A DNA stretch of 64,000 nt, from NCBI GenBank assembly GCA_046349875.1, contig JAXMBN010000031.1:3913-67912 (forward strand), given 5' to 3'. Position numbers and translations under genes: made by a program. Within the stretch, counting starts at the first letter, position 1. Every line of letters begins with the position of its first letter. Of this stretch, positions 45,043 through 55,247 are shown piece after piece. This stretch comes from JAXMBN01 sp046349875 (GTDB taxonomy: Bacteria; Planctomycetota; Planctomycetia; Pirellulales; Pirellulaceae). The notes under the pieces were generated by a model that saw nothing but the letters and a program-made list of their open reading frames with translations, had not been told where the DNA came from and did no database searches.

Positions 45043-45960
45043 ATGACCATCTCGCACCAAGTACGTCTTTCATTTGCCACGGCGGTTTGCGCTACAATTG
45101 TTGGGGTGCTGGGATGGATTGCAGCGAGTGGAGGACTCTGCCAAGCACAGTCCAAAACCAATGAACGACTGAACCTCAACGATCTGCCGTCCATTGTGTC
45201 CGTACCTTCAGTCGAATCAGGGGAGCCGCAACCAGGGAAGCGAGTTTGGTGGACGGTACCTGGATATGAAGACTGGAATGTTCCAGTAGCATTGTATTTA
45301 CCTCCTCAATGGAGCCCCAAAAAGACCTATCCAGTCATCTTCGAATATCCAGGCAATGGTGGATACCGCAATGCACTAGGGGATTCAAGCGAGGGAACCG
45401 TTGATGGGTGCAAGCTTGGATACGGATGGTCGCTTGGGCAGGATACGATTTGGGTCTCTTTACCCTTTGTCGATTCGAAGACACGGAAACACTCGGTGCG
45501 CTGGTGGGGCGATGTAGAGGCCACGGTGCAATTCTGCAAGGCCGCGGTAGCTGCTGTTGGTCGATCCTGGTCGGGCGATCGAGAACGCATGGTGTTGTGC
45601 GGCTTCTCTCGCGGCGCCCTTGCTTGCAGCTACATTGGATTGTACGACGACGAGATTGCCAGTCAGTGGCGAGCCTTGATGCCGCATAGTCATTATGACG
45701 GTGTGCGGAAATGGGAATACGATTCGAGCGATCCTGCGCATGCGATCGAAAGACTTCGAAGATTCCGCGATAAACCGCAGTTCATTTCCCATGAAGTTTC
45801 GATCGATGCGACCAAGAAATTCTTAGAGACGAACCAGCTTGCCCATGATCGTTTGGTTTGGTGCCCCATTCCGTTTCCCAACCACTCTCCCGATTGGTTG
45901 CTCAAAGAGTTACCGGAAAGCCAGCAAGCGCGGGAATGGCTTCGCAAGATCATGGAATAA
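45043..45960 (+). CDS. Exported alpha/beta hydrolase
   Basis: A 305-residue hydrolase with a signal peptide (about residues 14-36). The nucleophile elbow is GFSRG (residues 188-192, Ser at 190). The N-terminal part YPVIFEYPGNGGYRN forms the oxyanion region, and the C-terminal FPNHSPDWLLKE contains the probable catalytic His. It resembles the esterase group found in planctomycete genomes near sulfatases and glycosidases, and the broken gene at 6821-7812. The substrate is unknown. It stands alone: 143 bp lie before it, and a convergent gene follows it. Confidence 0.8.
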   Translation: MTISHQVRLSFATAVCATIVGVLGWIAASGGLCQAQSKTNERLNLNDLPSIVSVPSVESGEPQPGKRVWWTVPGYEDWNVPVALYLPPQWSPKKTYPVIFEYPGNGGYRNALGDSSEGTVDGCKLGYGWSLGQDTIWVSLPFVDSKTRKHSVRWWGDVEATVQFCKAAVAAVGRSWSGDRERMVLCGFSRGALACSYIGLYDDEIASQWRALMPHSHYDGVRKWEYDSSDPAHAIERLRRFRDKPQFISHEVSIDATKKFLETNQLAHDRLVWCPIPFPNHSPDWLLKELPESQQAREWLRKIME

Positions 45961-46052
45961 GCCGCGCATCGCCTCCTTCGAGTGACTCGGTGGCATCAAT
46001 CGAATGAGGATCTGATGGTGAGGATGTTCTGCCCTACTCCAGAAGATACTCT

Positions 46053-46490
46053 CTAACGCACGCGCGCCATCGTGGGTTTGTATGGGGGAGGCATGAGTGT
46101 CAGTCGCAGCCGTTCATCAAGCTTCTTTTTGTTGACACGTTCGGGATCTTCCTGAGTCCAGGTCTCGCGATAGTGAAGGCTAGTAACTTCTCGGAGGACT
46201 CGATGATCTTTATCGAGCCAACGGATGACCCACTGTTGAGTTTGCTCGGAGTACCATGGCCTCTCCTGTCCTGGATCTTTCATATCGACCAAGCACCAAG
46301 CACGGACATGGAATTCTCGCACGTCTGCTGCCCATTCATAGAATATTACTTGGTCGTAGACATGACGCCCTAGGTCATCATGGAAGTGATTGAGCTCGAT
46401 GAGGTCGACTTCATCATCAAGACTCCAGGGAGTTCTCGTATCGCACACTGCCAGCAAAAGGGCTGGCAAAAGCCATCCGATCGTGATCAT
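46053..46490 (-). CDS. Small exported protein of unknown family
   Basis: A 145-residue protein with a hydrophobic start (MITIGWLLPALLLAVC) that could be a signal peptide or lipoprotein signal, although LLAVC is only a weak lipobox. The body is hydrophilic: LNHFHDDLGRHVYDQVIFYEW, REFHVRAWCLVDM, a Trp-rich part QQWVIRWLDKDHRVLREVT, and a basic C-terminus ending ARVR. I recognise no family. The start at 46490 is preferred: GGGAGAG lies eight bases before it, while the in-frame 46517 adds nine residues with no homology. It is convergent with the hydrolase. Confidence 0.75.
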   Translation of the reverse strand: MITIGWLLPALLLAVCDTRTPWSLDDEVDLIELNHFHDDLGRHVYDQVIFYEWAADVREFHVRAWCLVDMKDPGQERPWYSEQTQQWVIRWLDKDHRVLREVTSLHYRETWTQEDPERVNKKKLDERLRLTLMPPPYKPTMARVR

Positions 46491-46834
46491 GGAATGCTCT
46501 CCCAACAAGAGAACCAAGGAACGAAGTCGTTCTTGGAAGCGAAGCCAATTCTGGGAGAGGAAGCAAAGAGGTCCTGTGGCTTTCGTTATGCTCCAGTATC
46601 AAAAATCGGAATTTGGCGAGAGATCGATCTGGCGAATTTCGGAAAAAGGGAAATAAATCGAAACAAAAAGTCCTCTTTTCCTAGCCGACCATGACACCGA
46701 CCAACCTGTCTCGTGTTTGTGCGATTTCATTGAAAACCAAGAAGGGTATTCGATCGCTTTTTGACTTTGCTCGCGTCTGTGCGTTACACTAGATCATCTT
46801 CCCACCTCACCTTCCTACCGATCACTAGTATGTA
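46491..46834. promoter_or_regulatory. Promoter region of the DUF1549-DUF1501 operon
   Basis: A stretch of about 340 bp between divergent genes. TTGACT (46761-46766) and TACACT (46785-46790), separated by 18 bp, form a fair sigma-70-type promoter about 45 bp before the DUF1549 start. A second, left-facing promoter for the small exported protein should also lie here. The rest shows nothing else I can support. Confidence 0.5.
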
Positions 46835-49800
46835 ATGCATAGTAGTTCTCCCCCACGACGGTTCGTCGCACTATGGACGCTGGTTATCCAACTGGGCTGG
46901 TGGTCTGTCGCGATTTCCCAAGAAGCTCAAAAGGAAGTGGTCGATGACACCTTCTTCGAGTTAAAAATTCGACCTCTGCTTTGGGCTCGATGTGTGGAGT
47001 GCCATAACGATGAGAATCGAGAGAGTGGCTTAAGTCTAACGAGCCGTGATGCAATGCTTCGCGGTGGCAAGCTAGGTCCATCGCTGGTTCCTGGAAAGCC
47101 CAAGGAAAGTCTCCTCATCAGCGCATTGCAGCATGATGCTTTTCTCAAGATGCCTCCCAAAGATAAGCTTGCCACTTCTCAGTTGGCGTTGTTTACGCAG
47201 TGGGTTGCGAACGGTGCCCCTTGGCCTACGACCGAACCTTCTTCAAATGTGGCCCCCACCGACTCGATAGCAGGAGGCGATGCTAAGGTTAGCACGTTCA
47301 CGGAGAAGCAACGCAATTTTTGGGCGTATCAACCCATTCGCGATGTAGCTGTTCCTGCCGAACCGTTGAGTTCATGGTGGAATACTTCGATCGATGCATT
47401 TGTAGAGCAAACGTGGCGCGAGAAGGGGATCTCGGTACCTTCACCCGCTTCCAAGCACGAATTGATCCGCCGCGTGACCTTGGATTTGATCGGATTGCCT
47501 CCGACTTGGGAGGAAGTTGACGAATTCCTGCATGACGAATCACCTGACGCGTATTGGCGAGTGGTAGATCGCTTGTTGGCATCGCCACGGTACGGTGAAA
47601 AATGGGGACGGCATTGGCTCGATGTCGCTCGTTATGCTGATTCCAATGGGCTCGACGAGAATATCGCCTACGCCAATGCCTATCGATATCGCGACTATGT
47701 GATTCAGAGTTGGAATCGCGACAAACCGTATGACCGTTTTGTTCAAGAACAAATCGCAGGTGACCTTCTTCCCGAAGACCCCACCAATGCCGATCACAAC
47801 TGGGAGCGTCTCGTCGCTACCGGTTTTCTTTCGATCGGCGCCAAGATGCTTGCCGAAGACGATCCCGTCAAAATGCAAATGGATATCATCGACGAACAGA
47901 TGAGCACTCTGTGTCAGGCCTTTATGGGATTAACCATGGGATGTGCTCGATGCCACGATCACAAGTTTGATCCTTTCACTGCTGAAGATTATTACGGAAT
48001 GGCGGGTATCTTCAAAAGCTCGAAGACGATGGAGAATCATAAGGTTGTGGCACGTTGGTTTGAACGACCGGTGGCTACGCAACGCGATGTAGAACGTGTT
48101 CAAGAAATCGAACAACATATTCGCGATGAGAATTCCAAGCTTGATGAGATTCGCAAGGAGTACCACAAACAGTTGGATCACGAATTGCGATCCGATGGAT
48201 GGAAGGTACTCAATGCGCTCTGGCATCAAAAATCGATCGATGATGCTTGGCTTAAAGAGCCTCGATCGGGACTGCCAAAGTCAGACGCACCCTATCGGAT
48301 TGAAAACGGATATGGCTTGCTCGAAGCGGAACATTTTCATCGCGGGAACGCGATTCCGGATCATCAACAATATGGAACCGGGATTGGAGTCATCATAAGC
48401 CGCGGTGCATCCAAAGTGGAGTACGACTTGGATGTTGATCGCGAAGGTATCTATGGCATCGAAATTCGATTTGCTGCGGCAGATAAACGACCGATACTCT
48501 TGGGATTAGCCGATCGCGAGCCTCAGTTCTCGATCTTGGATGAAGCCACCGGCTCATGGCTACCGGAGCATCAGCGTTGGGTTCTCGCATGCTATCTGCC
48601 CTTGCAACGCGGGCGCAATACTTTGGTTCTCTCTTCAGAACAAGTTATCCCTCATCTCGACAAGATCGCCATCGCGTCGATCGAACCCGGAGCTCGAATT
48701 GATGAGTCCATCGACTCGAATCGTTCGCTCATAGTCCATGCACAAAGCCTTGGCATCAGTCCTGAATATGTTGCCCTTGTACGTGAATTAGGACTGCAAG
48801 CCACCGAGGCTAAAACGAAACCTGAAACGTGGGGAAGTATCGCGCATTGGCTCATGCAATGGCAACGATCAACACTCGCCGAACGACAGAAGATAGCGGA
48901 GACGATTCGAAAAGAATCGGAGTCATGGAATGAACCCGGACCACTTCAGCTTTTTCGAAAGACTTTAGCGGAGCGTGCCGCGCAACTTGGATTCGACGAT
49001 GTTGCAATGCAGGACAAGTTGGTTAGCAATCTTTTGCTTGAACAAACTCCAGTCGGAGATGGGAATCACGGAACCACCAAACAGTCGATGGTCCAAGGTA
49101 TCGCCAAGATCACGCTCGGTCGATGGTATCGCGAATCGCAGTGGAAGCAAGCTGCCTCGCACTATGAAGCGATTCGCAAACTGCAACGCGAGAAACCGAA
49201 TTTTCCGATGGCGATGGGTGTAACCGAAGACAAAGCCGAAGAACTCAAAGTCCATCTTCGGGGTAGCCATCTGGTCCTAGGTAAAGTCGTGCCTCGAAAG
49301 GTTCCAACCATACTGACGCGATGGCATTCGGCACCGGAAATGCCAAAGAATGCAAGCGGTCGATTGGAGTTCGCACAATGGATGACGGACGATCAGCATC
49401 CTCTCACAAGTCGCGTGATGGCCAATCGTCTATGGCATTGGCATTTTGGAAAGGGGCTCGTGCCCACGGTCGATAACTTTGGACTTCTGGGGCTTCCGCC
49501 CTCCCATCCAGAATTGCTCGATCATCTGGCCAACACGCTTAAGGATCACGATTGGTCATTGAAGTGGATGCATCAAACGATTCTTCAATCCTATGCGTAC
49601 CAAATGAGCAGTCGGCATTCGGAAGTTTATGCCAATCTCGATCCCGAGAACCAATGGCTTTGGAAGTTTCGCAAGCGACGGCTGACGGCCGAAGAAACTC
49701 GCGATTCCATTATGTCTGTTTGTGAGGGGCTCGATCATAAGATGTTCGGTAGCCTCATGAAAGTTGAGAACCACAAGTATGTCAATTCAACGGGAACCGC

Positions 49801-50233
49801 TGGAACATTGGATTACAACAATCTGCGTCGAAGTATCTATTTGCCGGTGATCCGCAGCGGTGTGTTCGATGTGCTGCAGACGTTGGATTTTCCTGATCCT
49901 GCAATGAGTAGTGGCGAACGACAAACTTCGACGGTTGCCCCACAAGCACTGCTTTTGATGAATAGCGATCTCGTTCAAGAACAAACGCAAAAAATTGCGG
50001 CTCAGGCGATGCAAGCCGAGCAAAATTTGGAAGCGAGGATCGAGTGGGTTTACCGGCGGATCCTACAAAGGTTACCAATGGAGAAAGAACGGATGGCTAT
50101 TCGCCAGTTCCTCGGTGACCTTCCTGAAAAGTCTGAAAGCTCCGCTGATACTTCAAATGAAGCATTAGTGCAGCGATGGCAAAGTTTGTGTCGCGTTCTC
50201 ATTTCATCCAATGAGTTTCACTATGTCGAATAA
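46835..50233 (+). CDS. DUF1549/DUF1553 protein with PSCyt1 cytochrome-like domain
   Basis: A 1132-residue exported protein (signal near residues 8-28). The N-terminal PSCyt1 domain has a single haem-binding motif CVECH at about residues 54-58. DUF1549 follows (FVEQTWREKGIS at about 190, then HELIRRVTLDLIGLPPTWEE and ASPRYGEKWGRHWLDVARYADSNGLDENI). A long middle with the second CARCHDHKF motif, a lectin-like sandwich region and coiled helices leads to DUF1553 (LVPTVDNFGLLGLPPSHPELLDHLA, RRLTAEETRDSIMS and the C-terminal ALLLMNSDLV). This family is paired with DUF1501 in almost all planctomycetes and may take part in breakdown of complex polymers; no biochemical function is proved. The DUF1501 gene overlaps its end. 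Confidence 0.9.
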   Translation: MHSSSPPRRFVALWTLVIQLGWWSVAISQEAQKEVVDDTFFELKIRPLLWARCVECHNDENRESGLSLTSRDAMLRGGKLGPSLVPGKPKESLLISALQHDAFLKMPPKDKLATSQLALFTQWVANGAPWPTTEPSSNVAPTDSIAGGDAKVSTFTEKQRNFWAYQPIRDVAVPAEPLSSWWNTSIDAFVEQTWREKGISVPSPASKHELIRRVTLDLIGLPPTWEEVDEFLHDESPDAYWRVVDRLLASPRYGEKWGRHWLDVARYADSNGLDENIAYANAYRYRDYVIQSWNRDKPYDRFVQEQIAGDLLPEDPTNADHNWERLVATGFLSIGAKMLAEDDPVKMQMDIIDEQMSTLCQAFMGLTMGCARCHDHKFDPFTAEDYYGMAGIFKSSKTMENHKVVARWFERPVATQRDVERVQEIEQHIRDENSKLDEIRKEYHKQLDHELRSDGWKVLNALWHQKSIDDAWLKEPRSGLPKSDAPYRIENGYGLLEAEHFHRGNAIPDHQQYGTGIGVIISRGASKVEYDLDVDREGIYGIEIRFAAADKRPILLGLADREPQFSILDEATGSWLPEHQRWVLACYLPLQRGRNTLVLSSEQVIPHLDKIAIASIEPGARIDESIDSNRSLIVHAQSLGISPEYVALVRELGLQATEAKTKPETWGSIAHWLMQWQRSTLAERQKIAETIRKESESWNEPGPLQLFRKTLAERAAQLGFDDVAMQDKLVSNLLLEQTPVGDGNHGTTKQSMVQGIAKITLGRWYRESQWKQAASHYEAIRKLQREKPNFPMAMGVTEDKAEELKVHLRGSHLVLGKVVPRKVPTILTRWHSAPEMPKNASGRLEFAQWMTDDQHPLTSRVMANRLWHWHFGKGLVPTVDNFGLLGLPPSHPELLDHLANTLKDHDWSLKWMHQTILQSYAYQMSSRHSEVYANLDPENQWLWKFRKRRLTAEETRDSIMSVCEGLDHKMFGSLMKVENHKYVNSTGTAGTLDYNNLRRSIYLPVIRSGVFDVLQTLDFPDPAMSSGERQTSTVAPQALLLMNSDLVQEQTQKIAAQAMQAEQNLEARIEWVYRRILQRLPMEKERMAIRQFLGDLPEKSESSADTSNEALVQRWQSLCRVLISSNEFHYVE

Positions 50234-51677
50234 GAGAATAGGTCTGAATTGGATGAGCCATTGGCATGACCAAGCCTTGGGGGCAATGAATCGCCGGGAA
50301 TTGCTACGGCGGAGCGGTGTAGGTTTTGGCGGGCTTGCTTTGGCATCGTTGATGGCAGATTGGGGGCGAACAAACGATGTTTCAAAAGAGCATCCGTTGA
50401 TGGTCAAGCCACCGCACTTTCCAGCCCGAGCCAAGCGGATCATCTTCTTGTTCATGCACGGTGGGCCATCGCAGGTCGATACTTTTGATTACAAGCCGCA
50501 GCTAGAAAAAGATGATGGAAAGCCGGTTCCCTTTGATAAACCTAGGGTAGTGTCCAGCGAAACCGGTAACCTCCTCAAGTCTCCTTGGAAGTTCCGCCCC
50601 TATGGCGAGTCGGGATACTACGTCAGCGATTTGTTTCCTGAAATAGGAAAGCACGTCGATGAACTCTGCTTCGTGAATTCGGTCTATGGTACGAATTCGA
50701 GGCACGGGGCAGCACTTTTGGAGTTGAGCACAGGGAGCGATACGTTTATCCGGCCAAGTATGGGAAGTTGGTTGACCTATGGATTGGGATCGGAAAACCA
50801 AGATCTACCTGGTTTCATCACCATCTGCCCTTCGTTGTCTCATGGTGGCGCTAACAATTGGGGGTCTGCTTTCTTGCCGGCCGTCTATCAAGGGACTCGC
50901 ATTGGTTTTGCAGGGCTTGATTCAGAAAAAGCGAAGATTCCATTCATCGCGAGAAAAACACCATTGGAAGTCCAACGCCAGGAAATCGACCTCCTTCGCT
51001 CCCTTCATGAGCATCGAGTGGAAGAGCAGGGGGAGGATGCAGACTTGGAGAGTCGCATCGCTTCCTTCGAGTTAGCATTTCGAATGCAGAATGAAGCGCC
51101 GCTGATTCAGGATCTTTCCGAGGAAACGGAAGCGACCCTGCAAGCTTATGGGGTTCACAATCCCGTGACGAGAAATTTTGCGATTCAGTGTTTGATGGCA
51201 CGGCGCTTCTGTGAACGAGGCGTACGGTTCATACAGCTTTCGCATAGTTATAAATGGGATCAACATGGAGACCTATTGAAGGCTCATGCGCGCAATGCGC
51301 TAGAAGTCGATCAACCGATCGCGGCACTCTTAACGGACCTTCGGCAGCGAGGCCTTTTAGAAGATACGATCGTTTGGTGGGGAGGCGAATTTGGTAGGAC
51401 GCCCGTCAGTCAAGGTGGCCGTGATGGCCGAGATCACAATCCGCATGCGATGACGCAATGGTTTTGTGGAGGAGGATTCAAGGAAGGATTTCGCTATGGA
51501 GAATCCGATGAGTACGGATACTATGCGGTGCAGAACAAGGTTCACTTCCATGACGTCCACGCATCTCTATTGCACCTGATGGGGCTCGATCACACCAAAC
51601 TAACCTATCGGTATGCTGGTCGCGATTTCAGACTCACCGATATTCACGGAGAGGTTGTTCACGATCTCTTTGCTTAG
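50211..51677 (+). CDS. DUF1501 family exported protein
   Basis: The normal partner of DUF1549/1553. The N-terminus has a Tat-like signal (MNRRELLRRSGVGFGGLALASL near residue 26), then KRIIFLFMHGGPSQVDTFDYKP, the metal-site region of this alkaline-phosphatase-like fold, LPGFITICPSLSHGGANNWGSAFLP near 200, and WWGGEFGRTPVSQGGRDGRDHNPHAMTQWF near 395, with the His and Asp residues that would bind metal. At 488 residues it is normal. The start overlaps the upstream stop by 23 bp; ATGs at 50211, 50223 and 50253 are possible, and 50223 gives a ribosome site of moderate strength. Translation is probably coupled. Confidence 0.88.
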   Translation: MSFTMSNKRIGLNWMSHWHDQALGAMNRRELLRRSGVGFGGLALASLMADWGRTNDVSKEHPLMVKPPHFPARAKRIIFLFMHGGPSQVDTFDYKPQLEKDDGKPVPFDKPRVVSSETGNLLKSPWKFRPYGESGYYVSDLFPEIGKHVDELCFVNSVYGTNSRHGAALLELSTGSDTFIRPSMGSWLTYGLGSENQDLPGFITICPSLSHGGANNWGSAFLPAVYQGTRIGFAGLDSEKAKIPFIARKTPLEVQRQEIDLLRSLHEHRVEEQGEDADLESRIASFELAFRMQNEAPLIQDLSEETEATLQAYGVHNPVTRNFAIQCLMARRFCERGVRFIQLSHSYKWDQHGDLLKAHARNALEVDQPIAALLTDLRQRGLLEDTIVWWGGEFGRTPVSQGGRDGRDHNPHAMTQWFCGGGFKEGFRYGESDEYGYYAVQNKVHFHDVHASLLHLMGLDHTKLTYRYAGRDFRLTDIHGEVVHDLFA

Positions 51678-51687
51678 CATGTGGAAC

Positions 51688-51708
51688 GCAGGCATGAGAA
51701 TGCCTTGC
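51688..51708 (+). terminator. Hairpin between convergent genes
   Basis: GCAGGCAT and ATGCCTTGC form a stem of eight pairs with one bulge around GAGA, between the stops of DUF1501 and the convergent membrane-protein gene. No T run follows, so it may be a factor-dependent or bidirectional site, or a chance hairpin. Confidence 0.3.
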
Positions 51709-51732
51709 GCTCAACTTCTTTGTCAGCGAAGC

Positions 51733-52782
51733 TTATGTCTTGAATAACTTCGCAAGCACGAAATCGCTGAAGAAATGAAGCGTGAAGAAAATCACGAAGG
51801 TGCCCAGGAGATAGGGGGTAAATTGATTGAAGCCAACGTCTTGTAGCTTAGCAGGCCCCAAGGCGATTTCTGGCGAGTCCTTCAGATACTTTACAGTGAC
51901 CTTTTCTCCTACTTTGCTCGTCACATAGACATCTTGATTGCCCCACTCGACTTGGTGCAACTCTCCCTTTGAGTCCGCATATTGAACGGTGAGTTTGCTT
52001 GGGAAGGGCTCTGGCGGCGGTGGCCAAACAGCTATGACCTCCCCTTCGACCTCAGGTGCGTTGTCCCACAGTTGCTGCGAGTCCCAAGCTTGCTTTCCGA
52101 AATAGGCTCCGATGCCAATTGCGATGAGTAAGAGGCCGAGCGAAACCAACGTCTGCATCGGGTGTCGTTTGGACACCTCTTTCTTGAAGGATGCAAGCTG
52201 CATCCGCTCGGAGAGGTGTCGCTGATCCGAAGAAAATCCGCCATTGCCAGGAGGAGGTGATAGAGAAGGATCGCAAAGATGCAGCGATACGATTGCACCT
52301 TTATAAAGTCCAAGGCCAATGCCGATCGTCGAAATCCAAAGAGTTCCCTTGTCGAGCAGTTCTTGATCCGAGGCACGTTTCCCAGGTTCCGTGATGGGGA
52401 GGCCCTTCGTGATGACGTTGAGGTCATCGCACCAAACGGTTTCCGTTTCGGGGATTTGCATCATCCCCAGAATGTTGTGAGGAAAATCACCGAGGACTTT
52501 TAATGTGCCGAATCGAACGCGTTCATCTTCGGCAACGATCAATACGAGAGGTTGCGATGGCGTTTCGGCAAAGTAGAGGATCACCTCCAAATCGAACACA
52601 TGAATGATCGTGGGGTCCTCGTCGTCTTCTTCAAAGTCGAGGTCTTTGGCTTTCAGTTGTTGCAGAACATCTTCGCGAGAAGAATTCAACTGAAAAGGTC
52701 CTAGGGACTGGCCTGGACGCACAACCCAGTAGCTAGCATCATCAAAAGGGTCTCGGTCGGGATCGGCATGGGTTTGGGGCAT
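51733..52782 (-). CDS. DUF3592-like membrane protein
   Basis: A 349-residue protein. The first 220 residues are soluble and acidic, with YWVVRPGQSLGPFQLNSSREDVLQQL at the start. Two membrane helices follow near residues 225-243 (LGLLLIAIGIGAYF) and 325-345 (LLGTFVIFFTLHFF), enclosing a beta domain with VTVKYLKDSPEIA, the mark of DUF3592-type proteins, whose role is unknown. The start MPQTHADPDRD at 52782 is preferred; the longer frame to 52806 begins with TTG and has no ribosome site. It converges with DUF1501. Confidence 0.75.
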   Translation of the reverse strand: MPQTHADPDRDPFDDASYWVVRPGQSLGPFQLNSSREDVLQQLKAKDLDFEEDDEDPTIIHVFDLEVILYFAETPSQPLVLIVAEDERVRFGTLKVLGDFPHNILGMMQIPETETVWCDDLNVITKGLPITEPGKRASDQELLDKGTLWISTIGIGLGLYKGAIVSLHLCDPSLSPPPGNGGFSSDQRHLSERMQLASFKKEVSKRHPMQTLVSLGLLLIAIGIGAYFGKQAWDSQQLWDNAPEVEGEVIAVWPPPPEPFPSKLTVQYADSKGELHQVEWGNQDVYVTSKVGEKVTVKYLKDSPEIALGPAKLQDVGFNQFTPYLLGTFVIFFTLHFFSDFVLAKLFKT

Positions 52783-53183
52783 ACAAAGACTTTCGAGCAA
52801 TTCCAATCGCTATGGCAAAGAATCACAACAGCAACGATGCATTAACAGTTTAAAAGCAACCCAACTGCAACGCGATGCCCCGCAAATAACTACTTGGCGT
52901 GCACTGTAGCGATTGAATGTCCCTGATTTACAAGGGAAAAACATGGAGCTGCGCTATGTTCAGGCACACTTGCCGACCTTTGACGCATCGCCTCTCGATG
53001 ATTTTACCTTGGGTAAAAAGTGAGCATTTCTTATCGGCTGACTCGGCACCCTTAATGGAATACGACTGAAAGCATGAGGGCTCATGGCCGTATTCTGAAT
53101 GAAAGATCCTCCCTGATGCACTTTCGATTGGCATGGCATTCGCTTTGCCGAGAAAAGTGCTTTTGAAACGAAAGGAGCAGCAC
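52783..53183. other. Intergenic region, nothing recognised
   Basis: About 400 bp between divergent genes. An open frame on the minus strand (52928-53218) has no resemblance to a protein family and overlaps the HAD gene start, so it is treated as chance. No RNA gene, repeat or clear promoter is seen. Confidence 0.4.
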
Positions 53184-54026
53184 ATGCCAGGATATTTGAT
53201 CGACATGGATGGCGTCATTTACAAAGGGAGCGAATTGATCGATGGAGCAGGGGAGTTCATCGCGGATCTCAAAGCGATGAAGATTCCATTTCTGTTCTTG
53301 ACGAATAATAGTCAGCGATCTCGAAGAGATGTAGCGACGAAATTACAGCGAATGGGCGTGGATGTGGATGAGAGCCATGTTTATACCTGTGCAATGGCGA
53401 CCGCAAGATTTCTTGCATCGCAAAAACCTCGGGGGACCGCCTATGTGATTGGCGAAGGAGGTTTGATTACCGCGTTGCATACCAATGGATACTCCATCGT
53501 CGATCGGGATCCCGATTATGTCGTGGTTGGTGAAGGACGCAATCTGAATTTTGAAATGGCCGAGCAAGCCTTATGCATGATACGCAACGGCGCAAAGCTG
53601 ATCGCAACCAATTTGGATCCCAATTGTCCCACGCCGAATGGTATCCGTCCTGGGTGTGGCGCGATCGTCGCGATGCTTGAGTCTGCATCGGGAACAAAGG
53701 CATTTAGCGTCGGAAAACCGAGTCCCTGGATGCTGCGCGCCGCCCGAAAAGAGCTCGGGCTGCGAAGTGAAGAGACCATCGTTATCGGAGATACGATGGA
53801 CACCGATATCGTGGGAGGTGTTCAAATGGGATACCAAACAGTATTGGTCCTATCGGGCGGCACTTCGCTCAACGATCTCGGGAAATACGCATACCATCCG
53901 GATGTCATCGTCGATTCGATTGCAGATCTTCGGCATCAAGAACTGATGCGGGAATTGTATCGCAAACATAGCTCGCCTCAACCAATACCGTTGGATGTGG
54001 GCGAGGTCATGTTGCGTTCCAACTAG
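53184..54026 (+). CDS. HAD-superfamily class IIA phosphatase
   Basis: A 280-residue phosphatase of the NagD/phosphoglycolate type. Motif I is DMDGVIY (Asp 7 and 9), motif II is LTNNSQRSRRD near residue 40, the cap has the class IIA arrangement, the Lys of motif III is in SVGKPSPWMLRAA near 190, and motif IV is VIGDTMDTDI near 210. The acceptor could be a nucleotide, sugar phosphate or similar; nothing in the window narrows it. The start at 53184 has GAAAGGAG ten bases upstream; the longer frame from 53133 is unlikely. Its stop shares bases with the stop of the convergent DUF5009-like gene (54023-54026). Confidence 0.88.
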   Translation: MPGYLIDMDGVIYKGSELIDGAGEFIADLKAMKIPFLFLTNNSQRSRRDVATKLQRMGVDVDESHVYTCAMATARFLASQKPRGTAYVIGEGGLITALHTNGYSIVDRDPDYVVVGEGRNLNFEMAEQALCMIRNGAKLIATNLDPNCPTPNGIRPGCGAIVAMLESASGTKAFSVGKPSPWMLRAARKELGLRSEETIVIGDTMDTDIVGGVQMGYQTVLVLSGGTSLNDLGKYAYHPDVIVDSIADLRHQELMRELYRKHSSPQPIPLDVGEVMLRSN

Positions 54027-55247
54027 ACTCGCAAAAAATAACCTTGCTTTTCAAAGGTGCGAAGGATGAGCCAAGTGATCAAGAAAAAGATGAAGAGACT
54101 TCCATAGGCGTACCAATCGGGTGCGTCTTTGGGGACGAACGGTTTGACTGCGGAAGCAACCATGGAATGCAATACGTAACCCAAAAGCGCATTGGTTCCC
54201 AGCGTGCGAAAGAATGGTAGCTGTAATTTGCCGACGTCGCAGACGAGATAGAACGCGAGATAAACGATGATGGAAAAACCTGCTGCGAAGACGAGGTACG
54301 TCAGGGTTCCGGCTCGTTGACTCATCATCCAGTAGTTCCATTTGCGATGCACCGCGTCCGGCGGAGGGACGAAAGGTGGTTCTGCAAGATAATCACTCCA
54401 GGATGCTGAGGCCGTCTTGGCTTCAACGCGAAACGCGGTCGGCCATACCGGATCATCAGCTAACTTGATCTCTTTGAGTTCTGCCGTTAGTGACTCGGGT
54501 ACGTCGTAAAAGCGAGTACCGCAAGAAAGTCCCCAACCGACGATCATCAAAGCCCCACCAACGTAAAGTGACCACATGGTTTTGCGTTGGATCGACAATC
54601 CGTTTTGTGGCAAAAATACGTCGCAGGTCAGGCTACCCATCAAGGCCGGAATGGACCATGTGAGGAACCCAAGCGGACCTCCATCGATGGCGTTGGGAGC
54701 CGTATTCGTCCATGTGAAGTTGAATTGGTAGCTTAGGTATACATGCAGTAGCCCAGAGGCAATCAACCAGAACAAGCGGACCATCGCGGCTTCGATGGAT
54801 CACAGGAAGAATCCACAGGCTGGTTATTGCGATGTGGGTCAGTGTTTGAACCCATTCACGTTTGAGTGGATCGCGGATACATCCCCACAATCCTCGTTCG
54901 GTGAGTTGCTCCCAAGTTTCCGCTCGCGATCCAACGTTGTAAACAATGAAGGAAACGAGCAGCAATCCAAGAAGGCGTTTCACCATCCGCCAATACGCGG
55001 AAAACGATCCTTGTGTTGCCATCCGTCTCCCAAAGGTAAGTCGCAGAGCAAAACCGACCGCAAACAGGAAATGCGGCATGATGGTGTCGGCATAGCTCAG
55101 ATAATCGTGGGAATGTCGCCACACTTTGGGACAGACCGCAAACGATCCGAAGTAGTTCACCAAGAACATGCCTGCAACGGTATAGCCGCGGAACTGGTCG
55201 AGCGATACCAATCGTTCTTGGGTCTTTGGGGAATCGACTTGTGTCAC
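54023..55247 (-). CDS. DUF5009-like membrane acyltransferase homologue (one frame break near 54790)
   Basis: A membrane protein of about 408 residues, read here in two parts joined by one extra base. Its N-terminal SLDQFRGYTVAGMFLVNY and C-terminal PNAL/LGYVLHSM region match the gene at 58035-59252, to which it is clearly paralogous. It has about ten membrane segments and belongs to the COG4299/DUF5009 group that includes heparan-alpha-glucosaminide acetyltransferase relatives. The join can be verified by lining the two up: with one C removed at about 54788, the helix after LPVIHRS matches the paralogue residue for residue in spacing. The GTG start overlaps the stop of the lipoprotein gene. 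The break is either an assembly error or recent pseudogenisation. Confidence 0.75.

Noticed and set aside
52928..53218. Minus-strand open frame of 96 codons before the HAD gene
   Set aside because: No family resemblance, no ribosome site, and it overlaps the HAD start codon and ribosome site.
54023..55247. DUF5009-like gene as a genuine pseudogene
   Set aside because: Only one base changes the frame, the two halves keep all conserved helices, and a similar indel pattern occurs in carA, so a sequencing error is the more likely cause.
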